Origin: an uncultured Sutterella sp.
GTDB lineage: Bacteria; Pseudomonadota; Gammaproteobacteria; Burkholderiales; Burkholderiaceae_F
DNA length: 7,587 nucleotides
Assembly (NCBI GenBank): GCA_900764215.1
Contig: CAAFNI010000239.1
Location: forward strand, 1 to 7,587
Direction: 5' to 3'
Part shown: positions 1 to 5,858 of the stretch, in pieces
Position numbering within the stretch: position 1 is the stretch's first letter
Layout: every line of letters starts with the position of its first letter
Translations under genes and position numbers: made by a program
Notes under the pieces: generated by a model
Database searches by the model: none
The model's input: the letters and a program-made list of their open reading frames with translations, nothing else
Told to the model about the DNA's origin: nothing

Positions 1-22
1 CGGAGATGTGTATAAGAGACAG
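1..22. other. Nextera/Tn5 sequencing-adapter remnant (artefact)
   Basis: Positions 4-22 are an exact match to the 19-base Tn5 mosaic end used in Illumina Nextera libraries, and the preceding CGG continues it as the tail of the Nextera read-2 adapter. The traK reading frame runs into it without a stop, but residues encoded here are not biological. It marks the sequence edge and is not evidence of a Tn5 element: no transposase or IS50 sequence adjoins it. Confidence 0.96.
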
Positions 23-1087
23 CTTCACGACCACGTAGATCTCGGCCTGCTGTTCCGGCTGAAGCACCGAAAGCGGCCAGGTCGTAACGGCAGCCGTACG
101 CCAGCCGCCGCAATTCTGGTTGCGAAACTCAACAGGCGAATCGGCAACGTTTTTCACGACGCCCACATAGATGTCGAGGTTGTAGCCTTCGAGAAGCTGA
201 CCGCCGTCCCACTTGAAGTCAAGACCGAGATGCTTGCACGTCGGAAGCGGATCCGTCACGCGTATCTTGCGCATCGAATACCCCGACGGCACTTGGCCGA
301 GCGCCACGCCGCGCAGGGCCTGACGAATCGTTTCCACATACGGCTGGGACTGTTCCCATGCCTGAGCCTTCTTCAGGCCGCCGTTGGCGGCACTGCGTGA
401 ATTGAGGCGTTCCACCACATCGGGCGGCAACGTAAAGCGAACTTCACGCGGCGGAATGGCCTGAGGCACCATCGTGATCGAAAACGCGATGTCTTCATGA
501 CCCTTCTCGGTGATGAAGGCCGTCACGGCGGAAGGCGAATCGGTCGTGATGTAGATCACGCCGTCGCGCACGCAGGCTTCGCCGCAATCTCCCTTCTTCT
601 TGCTCGTAAAGAGCGACGTCGAGACGATCTGCGGATTCTTGAACGGCGTCAAAATTCTGTTCGGATGCTCACGCGAAATCGGGATGAAGACGTTCTCGCC
701 CGGCTTGATCGCAATGGTTCCCTTCGTATTGATCTGCACTTGGCCGACCGGCACGGTGTCGGGCTTGCGGCGCGATTCCTCCGCCGCCTTGTCTTCAGCC
801 TTGACGTTCCTCTTCATCTGTTCGACCGCCTGTTGCTTGGCGGCAGGGTCTGCGTTCGTGCGCAGGTACTTCGCCGGGACGGCAACGTAGCCTTCATCTT
901 CGGCCTGCTTTTGGGCCGATTCCTGCTTGGACTTGGCCGTTTGCTTGGACTGCGCATCGGCTTCGGAAACGGTCTTCACGACGCTTTTGACAGCGCTCGT
1001 CACCGCGCTTTCGCCTTCGGCAGCCAGTGCCGCATTGCTCGAAAGCAAAGCAACCGCCACCGCCGCAGCAATGTGAGTGAGCTTCAT
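23..1087 (-). CDS. traK: TraK, F-type conjugation secretin-like protein (3' end missing)
   Basis: TraK is the VirB9/secretin-like outer-membrane-associated component of the F-type type IV secretion core; in F it works with lipoprotein TraV and inner-membrane TraB. The 355 visible residues start with a Sec signal peptide (MKLTHIAAAVAVALL..., likely cleaved near residue 22, ALA|AEG). Next comes an Ala/Lys/Glu/Gln-rich linker (about 23-110), then a beta-rich TraK-like domain from about 113, including IKPGENVFIPISREHPNRI (about 127-145), which resembles the F TraK N-terminal domain. The start is ATG 1087, preceded by a clear AGGAG seven bases upstream. F TraK is about 242 residues, so this form is already much longer and still incomplete. 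Four cysteines (168, 172, 284, 326) could form disulfides. It lies 25 bases after traE in the same operon. The family call rests on domain resemblance and gene order. Confidence 0.85.
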
Positions 1088-1112
1088 TGGAGTTCTCCTG
1101 TTCTTTGGGGCG

Positions 1113-1817
1113 TTAGAGCTTCGTATCGGCTTCCGTCGTTTCGCGGCGGTCGGCTTTCGGCTCCTTGTAACGAGCGCGTTCCTTGATCTGTTCCTGACGC
1201 TTCTGCTCATCGCGTTGCTGGCGCAGTTCATTCTTCTCAAGCACGTCACGCGTCTTGGGATTGCCCAGATAGGTATCAATGGACTTGATGAGCGGGGCGT
1301 AGTTCGCAATGCGGATCACAAACTCATAGGTGCGTTCCTCACGCTTTTCGGCTTCGAAGCTCAAGCCCTGACGAATGAAGCTGTAGCCCGTCACGAAGAC
1401 CTTGCCGGAAGACTTTTCGTACGTGACGCGACGCGGCTCAAAGCGCATCGTCACGCGATCGTCCATCAGCCCCTGAGCATTGGATTCCAGACCTTCGAGC
1501 ACGGTGTGGTAGATCTTCGGATCCAGAAGCGGCTTCAAACGGTCACCGATGAAGGTAACGTTGCCGGGACTCACGTTGCCGATCAGTTCGGCCAGAGCAA
1601 AGCCCCACGCTTCGATGTAGGAGCGCGATGCATCGTCACGCGTCACTTGAGCGTCTTCGGCAAGCGTCCACGGCTGGATCGTCACAATCGTCGGACGCGT
1701 GGCCAGAACGGCCACCAGAAAGAAGCACAGGCACAAGAGAACCGTCGTGACCATGCGGGAAAAGTACGCTTCGGTCTTGAGACCGTGGAACGTAGAGAGA
1801 TAACGCTTTAAGTCCAT
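1113..1817 (-). CDS. traE: TraE, F-type conjugative transfer pilus-assembly protein
   Basis: TraE is the VirB8-like inner-membrane protein needed for F-type pilus assembly. The 234-residue product has a short cytoplasmic N-terminus, one membrane anchor (about 23-40, VTTVLLCLCFFLVAVLA) and a periplasmic domain (about 55-185). The stretch around NVSPGNVTFIGDRLKPLLDP (81-100) and RVTYEKSSGKVFVTG (130-144) lines up with F TraE in order and spacing. A strongly charged, Gln/Glu/Lys/Arg-rich tail (about 190-234) extends beyond the usual roughly 188 residues and may be helical. I chose ATG 1817, 17 bases after the traL stop. The frame can be extended to GTG 1859, which would overlap the end of traL and add 14 residues before the anchor. 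The ribosome site is only a weak purine-rich stretch, so translational coupling to traL is possible. Confidence 0.88.
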   Translation of the reverse strand: MDLKRYLSTFHGLKTEAYFSRMVTTVLLCLCFFLVAVLATRPTIVTIQPWTLAEDAQVTRDDASRSYIEAWGFALAELIGNVSPGNVTFIGDRLKPLLDPKIYHTVLEGLESNAQGLMDDRVTMRFEPRRVTYEKSSGKVFVTGYSFIRQGLSFEAEKREERTYEFVIRIANYAPLIKSIDTYLGNPKTRDVLEKNELRQQRDEQKRQEQIKERARYKEPKADRRETTEADTKL

Positions 1818-1834
1818 TTTTTCTTGTTCTTCGT

Positions 1835-2116
1835 TTACGGAATCAGTCGCTTGATCCACGGGTTGATCATGGATTTGCTACGGGTAAAGCCGAAGCCATA
1901 CCAATAGAGCAGATGAAAGAGGTAACCGTCCGGATGCAGATCGCGGAACTTGCGATAGAAGTGCGCAACGACCAGACCAACAGTCGTGCAGATGAAAACC
2001 TGATTGAGCATGATCCCGATACCGAGACCAAGGAGCACCGGCATGCACTCGTCGCTCGACCACACAAGGAGGTAGGGCGGCATATCGGCTCGCGTCGGAA
2101 TGCGTGTTTCCTTCAT
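1835..2116 (-). CDS. traL: TraL, F-type conjugative transfer membrane protein
   Basis: TraL is a small inner-membrane protein, the VirB3 counterpart, in the F-type pilus-assembly machinery. The 93-residue product matches the usual length (F TraL is about 91-105). It has an N-terminal RIPTRADMPPYLLVWSSDE segment typical of the family's Pro-rich start, two closely spaced hydrophobic segments (about 25-55), and a LLYWYGFG motif (69-76) like the LIYWY of F TraL. ATG 2116 is preferred. GTG 2125 in the same frame is an alternative that adds three residues; neither has a strong Shine-Dalgarno. It is followed directly by traE and traK, the order in the F operon. The DNA upstream is a diverged copy of the region upstream of the DUF805 gene. 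Confidence 0.86.
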   Translation of the reverse strand: MKETRIPTRADMPPYLLVWSSDECMPVLLGLGIGIMLNQVFICTTVGLVVAHFYRKFRDLHPDGYLFHLLYWYGFGFTRSKSMINPWIKRLIP

Positions 2117-2208
2117 AGAAGTCACCAGAAGTTAAAAAACGTGTCGGATCAAACTCTAAAAAATTTGTCAAATGTCACTGACGCGCTTGAAAGTAAAATC
2201 TGCTTTCT
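2117..2208 (-). repeat. Upstream region of traL, copy 1 of a duplicated control region
   Basis: Read on the minus strand, this stretch holds six blocks that recur in the same order upstream of the DUF805 gene: AGAAAGCA (2208-2201), CTTTCAAGC (2193-2185), GTCAG (2182-2178), TTGACA (2171-2166), TTTGATCCG (2153-2145) and TTCTGG (2130-2125). The outer 31 bases (2178-2208) match the other copy at 24 positions without a gap; the conserved arms flank a variable centre and can form a short GAAAG/CTTTC hairpin. TTGACA is a perfect sigma-70 -35 hexamer, but I see no good -10 at 16-18 bases, so promoter function is uncertain. The distal edge overlaps the DUF805 stop codon. Confidence 0.6.
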
Positions 2209-2647
2209 ATTCGGTGCGCGGGTGAATGTCGACTTGCGAATCCTTCTTGCCCGGCCAGATGCAGAGGAGCAGAACGAACAGAAGGTTGATGATCGGCAGC
2301 CCGATGACCAACACCCACCACTTCGACCAGCCGATGTCGGACAGACGGCGGCAGAGCGTCATCAGGTAGGCAACGCCAAGTGCGAGCAGCAAGCCGCTCC
2401 AGACGTAGAGCCAGACATAGAAAGCGCCTGCGGCAAAGAAGGTAAATTCGTCCTCTTCGCTCATCATCAGCGCCACGTCTGGGCCAAAGTCGATGGATGC
2501 GTTGATGTATTCCCAAGACACCCAGAGAAACGGCGCGATGAGAATCAGGTTCGAGACAAGCCCCGCCACGAAATAGGCAAAAAATTCAAGACGCCCGGCT
2601 CGGCCTTCGTGGGAAAACTGCCTGCCCAGAAACGAATTAAGCGACAT
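2207..2647 (-). CDS. DUF805 domain membrane protein
   Basis: This 146-residue protein belongs to the DUF805 family of small inner-membrane proteins, whose function is unknown. Diagnostic parts are the N-terminal GRAGRLEFFAYF (15-26) and the RRLSDIGWSKWW motif (100-111), the family's RRLhDxG-S-WW signature, followed by a last hydrophobic helix and WPGKKDS. Three membrane segments are visible (about 22-45, 72-92, 111-131), with an acidic loop MMSEEDE (61-67) between the first two. ATG 2647 is preferred; GTG 2656 adds three residues. It is the first gene of the minus-strand run leading into traL, at the place where F-type operons usually carry the pilin gene traA. Whether it has a role in transfer cannot be told. 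It does not look like a pilin: no signal peptide or prepilin cleavage pattern is evident. Confidence 0.82.
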   Translation of the reverse strand: MSLNSFLGRQFSHEGRAGRLEFFAYFVAGLVSNLILIAPFLWVSWEYINASIDFGPDVALMMSEEDEFTFFAAGAFYVWLYVWSGLLLALGVAYLMTLCRRLSDIGWSKWWVLVIGLPIINLLFVLLLCIWPGKKDSQVDIHPRTE

Positions 2648-2734
2648 GAGTGACACCCAGAAATAATTGACGGAGCAAAGATTACTCAGGTGTCAAGTGC
2701 GCCCTGACAGGCTTGAAAGCCGATTTTGCTTTCT
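2648..2734 (-). repeat. Upstream region of the DUF805 gene, copy 2 of a duplicated control region
   Basis: On the minus strand the six blocks shared with the traL upstream region are AGAAAGCA (2734-2727), CTTTCAAGC (2719-2711), GTCAG (2708-2704), TTGACA (2696-2691), TTTGCTCCG (2679-2671) and TTCTGG (2662-2657). Distances to the start codon are close to those of copy 1: TTGACA ends 43 bases before this ATG, against 49 before the traL ATG. The region also serves as the 5' flank of the divergent RloB-like gene, so it is the likely control region for both directions. I see no convincing -10 in either direction. Confidence 0.6.
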
Positions 2735-2743
2735 GGGAGAAAG
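2729..2743. promoter_or_regulatory. Perfect inverted repeat before the RloB-like gene
   Basis: CTTTCT, a three-base GGG spacer, and AGAAAG form a perfect 6+6 inverted repeat 12 bases upstream of ATG 2756. Its left arm is shared with copy 2 of the duplicated control region, where the same bases can pair with GAAAGC at 2715-2720 instead, so two alternative hairpins compete. It could be an operator or a leader hairpin affecting access to the ribosome site (AGAGGGA, 2742-2748). Such a short palindrome can also arise by chance. Confidence 0.35.
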
Positions 2744-2755
2744 AGGGAATGCTCC

Positions 2756-4102
2756 ATGAAAGTTAGACTGCCTCCCATGAAGAACCACATGCACTTTCGC
2801 AAACAATCGGACGGCCATTCCTGGCTCGTCTTCACGCGCCCGGCCACGGGCGGCAGGCGTAGCATCGCCATCATTCACATCCCCGACCCGCATCGCGACC
2901 CCACCATTGAGTGGTTGCCCGGCATCGAGCACGCCGAACACCCTCAGGTCGAAAAACTCGCCGGCGAGATTCGGCGAAAGCGACTGACGTTCGAAACGAA
3001 ACAGTCAAGCGCCCCGGCATCCGTCTCCGCAGCTCTGCCGAGTGACGCTCCGGCTTCCGAACCGGAAGCCGTAAGGGAACTGATCCTTTGCGAGGGCGAA
3101 ACGGAACAGCGGTACTTCGAGGCCCTCTGCGGATTCCTCGGCCTCAAGGATCGCATCGACGTGAAAGTCAGTCCCGCCAAGGAGCCATGCCTTGTCCTGC
3201 GGAACTTGGCCAAGGACATGCTACTGGCTCGACAGATCAACGAGGTCGAATATGGGCAGGCGTGGCTTGTTTTCGACCGCGATTCTCATCTGACCTTTCA
3301 CGATGCCGTCGAACTCGGCAAGAAGATCCCGTTCATCCATCTGGCCTTTACTAACCCCTGCTTCGAGTATTGGCTACTCCTGCATTTCGAGCAGTTTGAC
3401 GGCACGCTGTTCTTTGACCAGCAAATCGTGATCGAGCACGTTCAGCGCGAGGAAACCTTGTCGCCCTCCTTCAAGCGGGTGGTGACGGAAGAAATCATCG
3501 AGAAGATCGTATCGCCCGACAACTGTCTCTGCGCTCTTAAGACCTTCTACCCGGAGTACGAGAAGAATGCGAGCCATATCAATGCCTTCGGACGGCATAC
3601 CGCCTTTGCCTGCAAGCGCGCCAAAGCCATGACGGGCCCTCACGCAGGACTCGGGAGCAGCCTGCCCGACCTCATCACTCATCTATGTCAACTTGCGGCC
3701 AAGCCGCTCGACACCGCTTTCGACGCCCTGCCTCGCATCATCAACGACAGGGACTCCGCCCGTATGGCCGAATTTCACAAAGCGCTCTCACGACTGGCGG
3801 TGGCGGCCACCGAAATTCTGAAGGCGAAGCTCAAGAGGCCCGAGAACGTCCAGAACCTTCCGATCAACCTGCAAATGCGTTGCCGGCAATGCAAGGATTT
3901 TGTCGGAACGCTGTTTCCCGGTGCGATGTTCGCACCCACAAGCGAAAGCCAGCCCGGCGACCTGTCCTCGCACCTGCACACCATCATCGGCATGCAGCAC
4001 AATCTGGCCAACAAGGTCATGCCCAAGGAACAGGCTTTTCAGAAGTTCTATACGGCCCTCGACACGTTCGAGCGCTGGCTCAAGGAACAGCACTTGAATT
4101 GA
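2756..4102 (+). CDS. RloB-domain protein with novel N- and C-terminal extensions
   Basis: RloB-family proteins are encoded near restriction and abortive-infection loci and are thought to be toxin or nuclease components of defence systems; the exact reaction is not settled. In this 448-residue product the RloB core spans about 107-315. It shows ILCEGETEQRYFEAL (110-124), the acidic LVFDRDSH (171-178), NPCFEYWLLLHF (200-211), and a late GLGSSLPDLITHLCQL segment (298-313). The E..TE..YF plus DxDxH pattern recalls metal-binding TOPRIM-like sites (inference). The first 80 residues and the Ala/Ser/Pro-rich linker (81-105) precede the core. A C-terminal region (about 316-448) carries a CxxC pair (C376, C379) and resembles nothing I recognise. 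ATG 2756 is chosen for its AGAGGGA site; TTG 2726 would add ten residues. The usual RloA ATPase partner is not in the window. It converges on the restriction gene across a shared terminator. Confidence 0.8.
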   Translation: MKVRLPPMKNHMHFRKQSDGHSWLVFTRPATGGRRSIAIIHIPDPHRDPTIEWLPGIEHAEHPQVEKLAGEIRRKRLTFETKQSSAPASVSAALPSDAPASEPEAVRELILCEGETEQRYFEALCGFLGLKDRIDVKVSPAKEPCLVLRNLAKDMLLARQINEVEYGQAWLVFDRDSHLTFHDAVELGKKIPFIHLAFTNPCFEYWLLLHFEQFDGTLFFDQQIVIEHVQREETLSPSFKRVVTEEIIEKIVSPDNCLCALKTFYPEYEKNASHINAFGRHTAFACKRAKAMTGPHAGLGSSLPDLITHLCQLAAKPLDTAFDALPRIINDRDSARMAEFHKALSRLAVAATEILKAKLKRPENVQNLPINLQMRCRQCKDFVGTLFPGAMFAPTSESQPGDLSSHLHTIIGMQHNLANKVMPKEQAFQKFYTALDTFERWLKEQHLN

Positions 4103-4108
4103 GCACAA

Positions 4109-4142
4109 AAAACCGCCTGGACGCTGTTGCACAGGCGGTTTT
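4109..4142. terminator. Bidirectional Rho-independent terminator
   Basis: An 11-base-pair stem AAAACCGCCTG (4109-4119) / CAGGCGGTTTT (4132-4142) encloses a 12-base loop. An A-run on the left (4107-4112) and a T-run on the right make it work in both directions, matching the convergent genes on either side. It lies 6 bases after the stop of the RloB-like gene and 21 bases beyond the stop of the endonuclease gene. Confidence 0.9.
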
Positions 4143-4163
4143 CTTGCTTGGTTTGCAAATCCG

Positions 4164-5768
4164 CTACGCCGCGTTCTGTACGTCCACGCAGCTCGCGAAA
4201 TAGCCGCCCTTCTTGAAGGCGTCCATGAGCTTCGCCGCCGGCGGCGGATTGGTCATCTCCACGAGATCGAGGAGCGCATCGACCGTCACCGCCGAAACTG
4301 GCTGTCCGTAACTTTCAGAGCATTTCTGAAGAGAACTCTCCACGGCCTTGGCCGACTTCCCGAATCCGCCTGCAATGTAGAGGAAGAACTTGGAAGGCGT
4401 CTTGTCGTCAAACTCCTGCCAACAGTCCTTGTAGTAGGTTTTGAGCTTGATCGTGTCGTTGAGCGGCAGGCCGTAGTTCATAGTAGCCTTGCTGTCTCCG
4501 AACCCGCATTCAGTCATGCCCGAAGCCTTGATGCGGATGTCCGGATATCCGCCCTCGCGATTGCTTGCCGTCTTCTGGCCGATGTGTTCGGAGAGATCGA
4601 AGCCGAGCTTGCGGAAGATGCCCGTCACAGCCTTCTCCAACGAAATGGCCTCTCTGCCACCTGAAGCGGCGGCCTGCTTGATGGTGTCGCGCTCGATGTT
4701 CGCTACGCGGTCCCGCACGCCACTGATGAGAAGCCCGATCTCGGCGGGCGTCTTGCCGTAAGTGGCCGCTTGATCGTTGATGAAGGCCTGCAGATTGAAG
4801 GCGTAGGGTGCTTCCGTGACCGCGTTGATGAAGTTCGAGCACACCAGAGCCTTCTCGCCGTTGATCTGCTGCGTGGAGCGCGAGCGGATGGATTTGGTCT
4901 TCGTGTAGCGCCCGAAGCGCTGCTGCCATGCGGCCAGATGGTCGGGATCCAGAGGTTCGATTCTTTCGTCCATCCAGGTGCAGATATCTCCCTGCACGCA
5001 GACGTCCTCATTGAGTTCGAAGCGCTTGTTGTCTTCCGCATCGGTCACGATCAACTGAGCGGACTCAAGATAGTTCTTGGCCGTGTTCGCAATATCTTTG
5101 GCGTCCTGAATGCCTCGGGCAAGGTCTTCCTCAGGATTATGTTCGTGATAACGCTTTGGCGTACGCACGTCGTCAACGCTCTCGATCACGGTCGCGAGAT
5201 CGCCCGTTTCGCGCACTTTGAGAATCTTCTCGACGCAGATATCGTGGCACTTGTGCGTGCGCCCGTAGACCACGGCCACGGCGATGTCAAGACAGGTGAG
5301 ATAGCCGCCGAGTCTCGGATCCTGCCAGAGTTCGATGAGAAATACGAAAGGCTTCACCTTCATGCTCGGATCAACGCTCACGTTTCGGCCCAAGCCGTAG
5401 ACGGACGGATACTGCATCCGAAGAAGCTGACAGCGAAGGATCCTCAAGGGGGAACGCGCGTTGATGAGCTCTTCGCCCGCGAAGGTCGACGAGTACCCCC
5501 GGTCATGATCCTGCCAAAACAGGCCGAGGCAGGAGAGCTGCGCAAAGTACGTGCGCATTCCGCCCGGATTCTTCACGCCATGGGCGTTTGCCTTGCACTT
5601 GAGCCCGAGGTTTTCAAGCTGGTCGTAAAGCTGATCCTGCACGGTCTGACTGGTGGTGTTGCCCGTGCAGGCTTCAAGCAATTGGGAAATCTGCACCAAC
5701 TTCCAAGCCTCGATCTTGCGAATATTGCGCGGGAACATCCACATCGTGCGAAATTTAGGATTCGGCAT
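4164..5768 (-). CDS. AlwI-family type II restriction endonuclease
   Basis: The enzyme is predicted to cut unmethylated foreign DNA. The 534-residue product is close in length to Nt.BspD6I (about 600) and shares its landmarks as I recall them: an N-terminal FRTMWMFPRNIRKIEAWKL segment (6-24), MRTYFAQLSCLG (71-82), LRMQYPSV then KPFVFLIELW (116-148), and the KDIANTAKNYLESAQLIV helix region (224-241). The C-terminal nuclease domain has a PD-(D/E)xK arrangement: P409-D410 in GGYPD, then D425-S426-K427 in GFGDSKAT, with E420 nearby. ATG 5768 has a strong GGGAGG site eight bases away. The frame stays open upstream to 6218, but that part lies antisense to the methyltransferase. It is divergent from the methyltransferase gene. 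Recognition sequence cannot be read from the protein; characterised relatives recognise GGATC or GAGTC. Confidence 0.87.
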   Translation of the reverse strand: MPNPKFRTMWMFPRNIRKIEAWKLVQISQLLEACTGNTTSQTVQDQLYDQLENLGLKCKANAHGVKNPGGMRTYFAQLSCLGLFWQDHDRGYSSTFAGEELINARSPLRILRCQLLRMQYPSVYGLGRNVSVDPSMKVKPFVFLIELWQDPRLGGYLTCLDIAVAVVYGRTHKCHDICVEKILKVRETGDLATVIESVDDVRTPKRYHEHNPEEDLARGIQDAKDIANTAKNYLESAQLIVTDAEDNKRFELNEDVCVQGDICTWMDERIEPLDPDHLAAWQQRFGRYTKTKSIRSRSTQQINGEKALVCSNFINAVTEAPYAFNLQAFINDQAATYGKTPAEIGLLISGVRDRVANIERDTIKQAAASGGREAISLEKAVTGIFRKLGFDLSEHIGQKTASNREGGYPDIRIKASGMTECGFGDSKATMNYGLPLNDTIKLKTYYKDCWQEFDDKTPSKFFLYIAGGFGKSAKAVESSLQKCSESYGQPVSAVTVDALLDLVEMTNPPPAAKLMDAFKKGGYFASCVDVQNAA

Positions 5769-5810
5769 ACGGCAGTCCCTCCCTTTTTGAGGTTTTGCGC
5801 TACAATTCCC

Positions 5811-5825
5811 GTAAACGTTGCTTAC
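5811..5825. promoter_or_regulatory. Inverted repeat, candidate operator 1
   Basis: GTAA (5811-5814) and TTAC (5822-5825) flank a centre holding the palindrome AACGTT (5814-5819). It starts five bases after the possible -10 box TACAAT, where a bound repressor would block methyltransferase transcription. The adjacent CGTTGC (5816-5821) also pairs with GCAACG at 5844-5849. Operator function is a guess based on position and symmetry. Confidence 0.35.
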
Positions 5826-5834
5826 ATTAGGGCA

Positions 5835-5845
5835 GCAAACTTTGC
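5835..5845. promoter_or_regulatory. Inverted repeat, candidate operator 2
   Basis: GCAAA-C-TTTGC is a perfect 5+5 inverted repeat ending 13 bases before the methyltransferase GTG start. With the repeat at 5811-5825 it gives two nearby symmetrical sites in a control region serving genes that encode ribbon-helix-helix-like segments. RHH proteins often bind such paired short sites cooperatively. No direct evidence of binding is visible. Confidence 0.33.
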
Positions 5846-5858
5846 AACGGAGAGCGTT

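Larger units (their letters stand above)
5769..5858. promoter_or_regulatory. Divergent control region of the restriction-modification locus
   Basis: This 90-base gap must hold the promoters of both the endonuclease and the methyltransferase genes. On the plus strand TACAAT (5801-5806) is a 5/6 match to a -10 box, but no good -35 lies 17 bases before it. On the minus strand I see no convincing pair. Ribosome sites lie at each end: GGGAGG for the endonuclease and GGAG (5849-5852) for the methyltransferase. Two inverted repeats lie within it (5811-5825 and 5835-5845). Confidence 0.6.

Noticed and set aside
1..22. Tn5/IS50 transposon end
   Set aside because: The mosaic end is followed by no transposon genes, and the flanking CGG fits the Nextera adapter, so it is a library artefact.
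497..1186. 229-residue plus-strand open frame
   Set aside because: It is opposite traK, is rich in Arg and Leu as expected for an antisense shadow of a GC-rich gene, and shows no recognisable domain.
2166..2171. Perfect -35 hexamer TTGACA (minus strand) as a traL promoter
   Set aside because: No acceptable -10 box lies 15-19 bases downstream; noted only as part of the duplicated control region.
1913..2653. 246-residue plus-strand open frame opposite traL and the DUF805 gene
   Set aside because: Charged low-quality protein with no domain; the minus-strand genes have clear family signatures.
2726..2755. TTG 2726 as the start of the RloB-like gene
   Set aside because: It lies inside the duplicated control region and has no better ribosome site than ATG 2756, which follows AGAGGGA at good spacing.
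4770..5858. Open frame that would extend the methyltransferase by about 360 residues at its N-terminus
   Set aside because: It lies antisense to the endonuclease gene, whose family motifs are clear, and a good ribosome site with GTG at 5859 gives a normal-length methyltransferase.
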